DNA of 5,828 bases from DASUSF01 sp036375275. GTDB taxonomy: Bacteria; Pseudomonadota; Alphaproteobacteria; Geminicoccales; Geminicoccaceae. The DNA lies in NCBI GenBank assembly GCA_036375275.1, contig DASUSF010000059.1, positions 1-5,828 on the forward strand, written 5' to 3'. The notes below the pieces were generated by a model, which was not told the origin of the DNA, ran no database searches, and saw nothing but the letters and a program-made list of their open reading frames with translations. Position 1 is the stretch's first letter. Every line of letters starts with the position of its first letter. Positions 1 to 4,495 of this stretch are shown piece after piece. The position numbers and the translations under genes were made by a program.

Positions 1-738
1 GCCCATGCACGGCTTCGGCCAGCGGGCGTAGTAGTCGGGCACCACGGCGTCGATCACCAGCTGGCCCTTGAGGCGCTCGCGCGCGGCCTCGACCCGCGAG
101 ATCGCGCCCTCGGCCTGCGCGCGGGTCGGCATCAGGGCTCCCCGGTTGAGCAGCGCCCAGCCGTAGTACTGCACGTGCGCCACCTCCAGGCGACCCGCTC
201 CGAGCTCGACCGCCAGCTCGATGACCTCGTCCACGTGCGCGATGTTCTGGCGGTGGACGACCCAGTTGATGGTCAGCGGCAGGCCGATCTCGCGGACCTG
301 GCGGGCGACGTCGAGCTTCTTCCGGTGACCGTCGCGGTAGGCGCCGATCCGGTTGGCGTTGGTGGCGTCGCTGTCCTGGATGCTGATCTGGACGTGGTCG
401 AGGCCGGCCTCGGCGAGACGCTCGAGGCGCGCCCGGTCGAGCAGCACGGCGGCGGTGATCAGGGTGGTGTACTGGCCGAGCCCGGACGCGAAGGCCACCA
501 GCTCCTCGAGATCGCGCCGCAGCGTGGGCTCGCCGCCGGAGAAGTGGGTCTGGAGCACGCCGAGCTCGTCCGCCTCGCCGATCACCCGGCGCCAGTCGTC
601 GGTCGCCAGCTCGACGTTGGCCCGCTCGAGAACCAGCGGGTTCGAGCAGTAGGGGCACTGCAGCGGGCAGCGGTGGGTCAGCTCGGCGAGCAGCGAGACC
701 GGCGGCGGGACCGCGCGGTCCGACGGATCGCTGTGCAT
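1..738 (-). CDS. pqqE: PQQ biosynthesis radical SAM enzyme PqqE (N-terminal 246 residues, cut by window edge)
   Basis: My translation of the minus strand from ATG at 738 is open to base 1. PqqE is a cytoplasmic radical SAM enzyme that makes the Glu-Tyr carbon-carbon crosslink in the precursor peptide PqqA, with PqqD as peptide chaperone (family knowledge). Seen here: the SAM cluster motif HRCPLQCPYCSNP, with C24, C28 and C31 as CxxxCxxC; SGGEPT at 67-72; the PqqE hallmark HVQYYGWALLNRGALMP near 188-204; and VVPDYYARWPKPCMG at the cut end, where C244 is the first cysteine of the SPASM auxiliary-cluster domain. The family is about 370-390 residues, so roughly a third is missing to the left. The start is supported by GGGAG at 745-749, six bases upstream. 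The usual upstream partner pqqD is absent: a 236-base gap and then a PRC-barrel gene lie there, so this copy is not organised as the tail of a compact pqqABCDE unit on this side. A PqqE-like paralogue is possible but less likely given the close motif match. Confidence 0.93.
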   Translation of the reverse strand, partial: MHSDPSDRAVPPPVSLLAELTHRCPLQCPYCSNPLVLERANVELATDDWRRVIGEADELGVLQTHFSGGEPTLRRDLEELVAFASGLGQYTTLITAAVLLDRARLERLAEAGLDHVQISIQDSDATNANRIGAYRDGHRKKLDVARQVREIGLPLTINWVVHRQNIAHVDEVIELAVELGAGRLEVAHVQYYGWALLNRGALMPTRAQAEGAISRVEAARERLKGQLVIDAVVPDYYARWPKPCMG

Positions 739-800
739 CCTTGTCTCCCGAGATCAGGTCCTGGGCCGGCGCCCGGGCGGCTTGCGCGGGCGGAGACTAG

Positions 801-827
801 AGCAATTCCCGATCCGATGGAACCGCT
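801..827. repeat. 27-base interrupted dyad in the gap upstream of pqqE
   Basis: Seen: AGC (801-803), two bases, TTCC (806-809), nine bases, GGAA (819-822), two bases, GCT (825-827). The two arms are exactly complementary and symmetric about base 814. It lies in the 739-974 gap, centred 76 bases upstream of the pqqE start codon. It could be an operator or a copy of a dispersed intergenic palindrome; from memory, Methylobacterium-type genomes carry AT-richer intergenic elements of similar flavour, which I cannot test here. I saw no convincing gene, promoter or terminator in the rest of the gap. Confidence 0.4.
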
Positions 828-974
828 ATGGACGGGCAAGGCGCGCTCAGCCTCCGGAAAAACCCTCTTCATCTCAATGCAGTAGGGCAGCTTGATCGGC
901 GCCCCGGCGCCCTGCGACGATCGCATCCACCCGATGCAGTCCTGGCCAAGCCGTTGCCGTGCGCGCCAGGGGCG

Positions 975-1706
975 CTACCAATACGGCGCGCGGTCCACGT
1001 GCCGGTGCAGCATCTCCTCGAACCGGCGGTCGAGGGCCGCGCTCCGGTCGTAGGCCGGGCTCGAGCGGATCCGCTCCTTCGGCAGGTCGAGGAGGACGTG
1101 GCGCTCCGGCCAGTCGATCCGCGCCAGCCACTGCGGCGAGACCAGGACCCGCTTGTCCGGCAGCCAGCTGCCGGTGTCGATCACGAGGTAGCGGAAGGTC
1201 CAGGTGGCCAGATCCAGGATCAGGTCGTCCACACTGCCGATCGCCCCGTCCTCGGCCTCGATGCCGAACCCGATGACGTTCCGCGCGAGACGGAGCTCCC
1301 GCGCCGTCTCGTCGCCCGCTGCCGCATCCTCTGCCCCCGGCGCGCCGCCCCAGTAGGGCCCGAGCCCGGCGGCGGCGGACGACCAGTAGGGCGGCCAGCG
1401 GAAGTGGTCGTGCAGGCGCGCCTCCTCCTCCGGGCGCGGAGCGGTCGGGCGCCGGATCTGCGGCGCGCTCTCGAGCTCGCCCCGCGACAGGCGGGTGACG
1501 AGCCGCCGCTCGGCCAGGTCCGGCTCGCCGAGCGCGACCGGCGCGACCAGGAACCGGGCGCTCGGCAGCCAGGAGTCGGGATCGATCAGGAGATAGCGGG
1601 TCTCCGACGACCGCTCGTCGAACAGCAGGTCGCTCAGCACCCCGATCGCCTCGCCGCCAACCGCAGCCAGGTGGAAGCCGATCAGATCGTTGACGCCGTG
1701 GAGCAT
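975..1706 (-). CDS. Tandem PRC-barrel domain protein
   Basis: A 243-residue protein with no signal peptide or membrane segment, so probably cytoplasmic. It contains two PRC-barrel domains, at about residues 5-60 and 141-195. They align with each other: LIGFHL...IGVLSDLLFD...RYLLIDPDSWLP matches VIGFGI...IGSVDDLILD...FRYLVIDTGSWLP. The similarity continues past the barrels. Each is followed by a charged segment and a helix with LHDH or LHRH, and each module ends in PYW (106-108 and the last three residues, 241-243). A third PYW at 117-119 lies in the Ala/Gly-rich linker. PRC-barrels are small beta-barrels found in RimM, in the photosynthetic reaction centre H subunit and in many stand-alone alphaproteobacterial proteins linked to stress or protein interaction; the exact role here is unknown. 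The ATG is preceded by GGGAG at 1716-1720, nine bases away. It is divergent from the exchanger gene and upstream of pqqE on the same strand, but 236 bases apart. Confidence 0.9.
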   Translation of the reverse strand: MLHGVNDLIGFHLAAVGGEAIGVLSDLLFDERSSETRYLLIDPDSWLPSARFLVAPVALGEPDLAERRLVTRLSRGELESAPQIRRPTAPRPEEEARLHDHFRWPPYWSSAAAGLGPYWGGAPGAEDAAAGDETARELRLARNVIGFGIEAEDGAIGSVDDLILDLATWTFRYLVIDTGSWLPDKRVLVSPQWLARIDWPERHVLLDLPKERIRSSPAYDRSAALDRRFEEMLHRHVDRAPYW

Positions 1707-1744
1707 GGAGTCCGTCTCCCGTTCGGGCGGGCCGAGGCCAGGCG

Positions 1745-1781
1745 CCCGGGCGCTGCCCGGGGTGGCGTCGGCGATACGCCG
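1745..1781. other. Two short GC hairpins in the divergent spacer
   Basis: Seen: CCCGGGC (1745-1751), loop GCT, GCCCGGG (1755-1761), and then CGGCG (1769-1773), loop ATA, CGCCG (1777-1781). Both are perfect short stems inside the 136-base spacer between the PRC-barrel gene (minus) and the exchanger gene (plus). They could fold in either 5' leader or be protein-binding palindromes. Such stems arise easily by chance at this GC content. I could not make out a credible -35/-10 pair in the spacer. Confidence 0.3.
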
Positions 1782-1842
1782 CCGCTATCACCGCAGCCAG
1801 TCGCGCGACCGGGCAGCGGTCCGCCTCCAGCTCCGGACCCGC

Positions 1843-2820
1843 ATGTCGACCTGGCTCCAGCTCATCCCGCTCCCGCCGCTCGCGCTCTGGCTCGGCGCCC
1901 TCGTGCTCGGTCTGGCGCTCCTGGTCAAGGCAGCGGACTGGTTCACCTCGGCCGCGGACCTGCTCGGCCGCTCCTTCGGGCTGTCGCCGTTCGTGGTCGG
2001 CGTGACCATCATGGCAGTCGGCACCTCGCTGCCGGAGCTGGTCTCCTCGGTGCTGGCGGTGATCCGCGGCGCTTCGGAGATCGTCGCCGGCAACGTGGTC
2101 GGCTCGAACATCACCAACATCTTCCTGATCATGGGGCTGATCGGGGTCGTGGCCGGCCGCCTCAGGATGCGGCACGAGCTGATCAACGTCGACCTGCCGT
2201 TTCTCGCCGGCTCCGCGTTCCTCCTCGCGGCCATCCTCTGGGACGGCGGGGTCGGCCTCGGCGAGGGCCTGCTCTCGCTCGCCGGCCTCGCCCTCTACCT
2301 GCACTACGCGCTCAGGAACCAGCGGATCCCGGAGGGCCAGCGGGACGACCGGGACGCCGACGGCAACCGCGTCGGCCGGCTGGTGCCGAGCCTGGTGGTC
2401 CTGGCATCCGCCGCGCTGATCTGGCTCGGGGCCGAGATGACGGTGAGCGCGGTGATCGAGCTCTCCGACCTGCTCGGGATCGGGCGCGAGGTGATCGCGG
2501 CGAGCGCCGTCGCGCTCGGCACCTCGCTGCCCGAGGTGATGGTGAGCCTCGCCGCCACGCGGCAGGGCAAGGGCGAGCTCGCGATCGGCAACGTGCTCGG
2601 TTCGAACGTCTTCAACGCGTTCGCCGTGATCGGCGTGAGCGCGCTGTTCGGCACCCTCCTGGTCCCCGCCTCGATCCTCGGCTTCGCCCTGCCGCTGATG
2701 GTGATCGCCACCCTGCTCGCGTTCTTCATGGTCATGGAGCAGGAGCTGACGCTCTGGGAGGGGTGGCTGCTGCTGCTGTTCTACGTCTACTTCCTCGGCG
2801 CCCTGTTCGAGATTATGTAG
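1843..2820 (+). CDS. Calcium/sodium antiporter, YrbG type (CaCA superfamily)
   Basis: An inner-membrane protein of 325 residues, which fits the usual 310-330 for bacterial YrbG-like exchangers; it exchanges Ca2+ for Na+ or H+ (family knowledge). Both alpha-repeats (sodium/calcium exchanger domains) are intact. The first has GTSLPE at 60-65 and NVVGSNITN at 84-92; the second has GTSLPE at 226-231 and NVLGSNVFN at 250-258. E65 and E231 are the expected cation-site glutamates. About ten hydrophobic segments are visible, split by a charged central loop at about 158-179 that contains DRDADGN. The start at 1843 is chosen because the first membrane segment begins a few residues later. The frame is open further upstream (ATG at 1705), but that extension is Arg-rich, unlike the family, and overlaps the divergent start codon. 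The Shine-Dalgarno is poor, so the start is less certain than the function. It is divergent from the PRC-barrel gene, with a small exported-protein gene 79 bases downstream. Substrate specificity cannot be read from sequence. Confidence 0.93.
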   Translation: MSTWLQLIPLPPLALWLGALVLGLALLVKAADWFTSAADLLGRSFGLSPFVVGVTIMAVGTSLPELVSSVLAVIRGASEIVAGNVVGSNITNIFLIMGLIGVVAGRLRMRHELINVDLPFLAGSAFLLAAILWDGGVGLGEGLLSLAGLALYLHYALRNQRIPEGQRDDRDADGNRVGRLVPSLVVLASAALIWLGAEMTVSAVIELSDLLGIGREVIAASAVALGTSLPEVMVSLAATRQGKGELAIGNVLGSNVFNAFAVIGVSALFGTLLVPASILGFALPLMVIATLLAFFMVMEQELTLWEGWLLLLFYVYFLGALFEIM

Positions 2821-2839
2821 GTCCGGGCCGCAAAACCCT

Positions 2840-2870
2840 TTGCCAAGGCCGGAGGCGCGTACCAGATTAG
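2840..2870 (+). promoter_or_regulatory. Weak candidate promoter for the small exported protein
   Basis: TTGCCA at 2840-2845 matches five of six bases of the -35 consensus. A poor -10 (GATTAG, 2865-2870) follows at a long 19-base spacing, about 30 bases before the start codon at 2900. The surrounding 79-base spacer is less GC-rich than the flanking genes, which fits a promoter, but the -10 match is weak and read-through from the exchanger gene is equally possible. Confidence 0.22.
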
Positions 2871-2899
2871 CCGATTGAAGGGTAAACGGGAGTTCGGAC

Positions 2900-3082
2900 A
2901 TGCGTCATCTCACCGTTCTCGCGCTCGCCGGCGCGTTCGCCTTCGGGGCCTCGTCGGTCGCCATGGCCGACTGCGTCGACGGCCACAAGACCGCGTCGAA
3001 TCCGGCCAGCGTCGCCTCGGCGGACCAGGCCGCCCCCAGCACCAAGGTGACGGTCCCGGGGACCACGAAGTCCGGCAGCTGA
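2900..3082 (+). CDS. Small exported protein of unknown function (60 residues)
   Basis: The N-terminus is a textbook Sec signal peptide: MRH, a hydrophobic core at residues 4-20 (LTVLALAGAFAFGASSV), and an AMA|D cleavage site after residue 23. The mature peptide is only 37 residues, rich in Ser, Thr, Ala and Pro, and begins DCVDGHK with a single cysteine (C25). Asp sits at -1 of that cysteine and no lipobox is present, so a lipoprotein is unlikely and the product is probably periplasmic. The start is well supported: GGGAG at 2888-2892, seven bases upstream. It lies between two cation transporter genes on the same strand and is closed by a strong terminator, so it is probably its own short transcript or the end of the exchanger transcript. 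I do not recognise a named family; the D/C/D/H cluster could bind metal, but that is speculation. Confidence 0.72.
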   Translation: MRHLTVLALAGAFAFGASSVAMADCVDGHKTASNPASVASADQAAPSTKVTVPGTTKSGS

Positions 3083-3092
3083 TCGTCGCCCG

Positions 3093-3134
3093 CTCCGCAG
3101 GCGGAGAAGCCGCCGCGGCGACGCGGCGGCTTTT
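3093..3134 (+). terminator. Tandem-hairpin Rho-independent terminator after the small exported protein gene
   Basis: The main hairpin is AAGCCGCCGC (3107-3116), loop GGCGAC, GCGGCGGCTT (3123-3132): a perfect ten-pair stem running into TTTT at 3131-3134. Directly before it is a second small hairpin, CTCCG (3093-3097), loop CAGG, CGGAG (3102-3106). It starts 10 bases after the stop codon of the small gene. The T-tract is short, so termination may be incomplete and the ZIP gene 66 bases on could receive read-through. Confidence 0.8.
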
Positions 3135-3200
3135 CCTTGCCCGCAGCCCCGGTTCCCTGCCCGCGTCCGCCGCCCCATCCAACCGCCTCGGAACGCCCTC

Positions 3201-3944
3201 GTGATCGAGGCCGGGATCGTCACGGTCTTCATCGCCGCCCTGATCACGGCGCTCGCGACCGGGCTCGGCGCGCTGCCGTTCTGGTTCACGCCCAGGATGA
3301 ACCGGCGCTGGCTCGGCATCTCGAACGCCGCGGCGGCGGGCCTCATGATCGCCGCGAGCTTCAGCCTGATCGTCGAGGGCAACGCCTACAGCGAGACGCG
3401 GACGATCCTCGGCATCCTGCTCGGGATCGCGTTCATCGCGCTCTGCCACAAGGCGCTCGAAGGGCGCGAGGATGTCGACGTCGGGGCGCTCAGAGGCGCC
3501 GACGCCGTCAAGGCGATCATGATCGTCGGCATCATGACCCTGCATTCGGCGGCCGAGGGGATCGGGGTCGGCGTCTCGTTCGGCGGCGGCGAGACGCTCG
3601 GCACCTTCATCACCGCCGCGATCGCGGTACACAACGTTCCGGAGGGCCTCGCGATCAGCCTCGTGCTCGTGCCGCGCGGCGCGAGCGTGCTTCAGGCGGC
3701 CGGCTGGAGCGTCATCTCGAGCCTGCCGCAGCCCCTGATGGCGGTGCCGGCGTTCCTGTTCGTGACCGTGTTCGCCCCGGTCCTGCCGCTCGGTCTGGGG
3801 CTGGCGGCCGGCGCCATGATCTGGATGACGCTCGCGGAACTGATCCCCGACGCCCTCGACGACGCGTCGAAGGAGACGGTCGCGGCCACCGTCACGGGTG
3901 CGGTCGCCGCGATGCTCGCCTTCCAGGCGCTGCTCAAACCCTGA
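3201..3944 (+). CDS. ZIP family divalent metal transporter
   Basis: An inner-membrane protein of 247 residues, the usual size for bacterial ZIP proteins of the ZupT/GufA kind, which move Zn2+ and often Fe2+ or Mn2+ into the cytoplasm (family knowledge). Signature segments: HSAAEGIGVG with H115 and E119 in the fourth membrane helix, and HNVPEGLAIS with H144 and E148 in the fifth. These residues form the metal-binding centre in the family. A conserved LAELIPDAL lies near the C-terminus. About eight hydrophobic segments are visible. The loop before helix four (about 84-104) is short and acidic and lacks the His-rich stretch seen in many eukaryotic ZIPs. The start is GTG at 3201, just before the first membrane helix, with only a weak ribosome site (CGGAA at 3189-3193). 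It lies downstream of the terminator of the small exported gene and convergent with the 117-residue gene, 36 bases apart. No metal-responsive operator was recognised in the short upstream spacer. Confidence 0.92.
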   Translation: MIEAGIVTVFIAALITALATGLGALPFWFTPRMNRRWLGISNAAAAGLMIAASFSLIVEGNAYSETRTILGILLGIAFIALCHKALEGREDVDVGALRGADAVKAIMIVGIMTLHSAAEGIGVGVSFGGGETLGTFITAAIAVHNVPEGLAISLVLVPRGASVLQAAGWSVISSLPQPLMAVPAFLFVTVFAPVLPLGLGLAAGAMIWMTLAELIPDALDDASKETVAATVTGAVAAMLAFQALLKP

Positions 3945-3980
3945 ACCGCGACAGCCTCCCGGCGGGCCTTGCGGAGCGGG

Positions 3981-4334
3981 TCAGTGCTTCCCGGTCGCGG
4001 TGCCTCGCGCCAGGACGCTGCTCGCGACCACGGCGGGACCGTCGTCCGCGAGCGGCAGGGGGTGCACCCGCTCCCCGGCCATGGACTCGTCCCAGCCGCG
4101 GGCGCTGCCGCAGCTCAGGCTCTGGAGCGCCCGGCGGACGCGGAACAGCATGCTCATGTCCCGGGCGCCGGCATAGCCGCCGGTGCGCCGGGCGTCGAAC
4201 TCCCAGCGCCGCAGGATGGCGAGCTTCTGGACGGTGCTGAGCCCGTCATGCCGGACGACGTCCTCCGGGCTCGAGAACACCGAGGTCGGCACCAGCTGTG
4301 CCCGCTTAAGATCGAGACCTCGAAGCTGCTTCAT
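3981..4334 (-). CDS. Conserved protein of unknown function (117 residues), candidate FNR/FixK target
   Basis: A soluble protein with no signal peptide. Residues 16-49 form the conserved-looking core: SVFSSPEDVVRHDGLSTVQK (18-37) followed by LAILRRWEFDAR (38-49). I recognise this as a pattern seen in short proteobacterial proteins (a Phe/Pro-Glu-Asp-Val segment followed by Leu-Arg-Arg-Trp-x-x-Asp) but know no function or family name. Residues 50-117 are lower in complexity, with a basic stretch MLFRVRRALQSL (62-73) and an Ala/Val/Gly-rich tail. ATG at 4334 is preceded by GAGAG (4341-4345) at six bases, with a further GGGGGAG behind it. A perfect FNR/FixK box lies 113 bases upstream, at the right distance from a plausible -10, so expression at low oxygen is the best guess. 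It lies downstream of, and on the same strand as, the indolepyruvate ferredoxin oxidoreductase gene, across a 161-base spacer. Confidence 0.75.
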   Translation of the reverse strand: MKQLRGLDLKRAQLVPTSVFSSPEDVVRHDGLSTVQKLAILRRWEFDARRTGGYAGARDMSMLFRVRRALQSLSCGSARGWDESMAGERVHPLPLADDGPAVVASSVLARGTATGKH

Positions 4335-4357
4335 GGTCGTCTCTCAGCTCCCCCGAG

Positions 4358-4374
4358 AAGTCCGCACCGGACCT
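4358..4374 (-). promoter_or_regulatory. Leader hairpin just upstream of the 117-residue gene's ribosome site
   Basis: On the minus strand AGGTCCG, loop GTG, CGGACTT forms a seven-pair stem with one G-U pair. It ends about four bases before the GGGGGAG of the ribosome binding region, so it could modulate access to that site or stabilise the mRNA 5' leader. Function is inferred from position only. Confidence 0.35.
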
Positions 4375-4417
4375 CCATTGGTGTCTTGCGCTTCTGAGGC
4401 GTTCTCCGATTTCGACC

Positions 4418-4423
4418 AGCATA
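4418..4423 (-). promoter_or_regulatory. Candidate -10 element of the FNR/FixK-dependent promoter
   Basis: On the minus strand TATGCT (4423 to 4418) matches four of six bases of the -10 consensus. If used, transcription would begin near 4411 and the FNR/FixK box centre would fall at about -42, the spacing of class II FNR-type activated promoters. No good -35 hexamer is present, as expected when the activator box replaces it. An overlapping alternative, TATGGT (4428 to 4423), would give a closer spacing. Confidence 0.4.
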
Positions 4424-4446
4424 CCATAAGGCATAGCAAAAGAGGG

Positions 4447-4460
4447 TTGATTTTGATCAA
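4447..4460. promoter_or_regulatory. FNR/FixK-type operator, perfect TTGAT-N4-ATCAA
   Basis: Seen directly: TTGATTTTGATCAA, both five-base half-sites perfect, with a four-base centre. This is the consensus bound by FNR, FixK, DNR and related CRP-family regulators that respond to low oxygen or nitric oxide (established knowledge). It lies in the locally A+T-rich spacer between the stop of the oxidoreductase gene (4496) and the start of the 117-residue gene (4334). Its position relative to the candidate -10 at 4418-4423 suggests activation of the minus-strand downstream gene. Binding itself is inferred. Confidence 0.65.
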
Positions 4461-4495
4461 ACATAGGCGCGGTCGGGTCGACGCCAAGGGATGCC

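Noticed and set aside
678..926. 82-codon minus-strand frame as a possible pqqA or pqqD
   Set aside because: It has no Glu-x3-Tyr PqqA motif and no PqqD-like sequence, and it runs into pqqE out of frame.
1690..1842. N-terminal extension of the exchanger
   Set aside because: The upstream residues are Arg-rich with no family similarity, and the extended start overlaps the divergent gene's start codon. ATG at 1843 sits just before the first membrane helix.
2822..2854. Hairpin after the exchanger stop as a terminator
   Set aside because: TCCGGGCC and GGCCGGA pair only with a bulge, across a long loop, and no T-tract follows.
828..2870. 680-codon plus-strand open frame
   Set aside because: It crosses the PRC-barrel gene antisense and the exchanger gene out of frame. 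The translation is Arg/Pro/Ala/Gly-rich with no domain. It is an artefact of high GC removing stop codons.
874..2901. 675-codon minus-strand open frame
   Set aside because: It is antisense to the clear exchanger gene and out of frame with the PRC-barrel gene. The composition is Arg, Glu, Gly and Asp without motifs, typical of a GC shadow.
3945..3980. Bidirectional terminator between the convergent ZIP and 117-residue genes
   Set aside because: Only a weak CCCG/CGGG stem without T-runs on either strand; not enough to call.
3137..4240. 367-codon plus-strand open frame
   Set aside because: It overlaps the ZIP gene in another frame and is dominated by Arg and Pro with no recognisable domain. 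The ZIP frame has all the family motifs.
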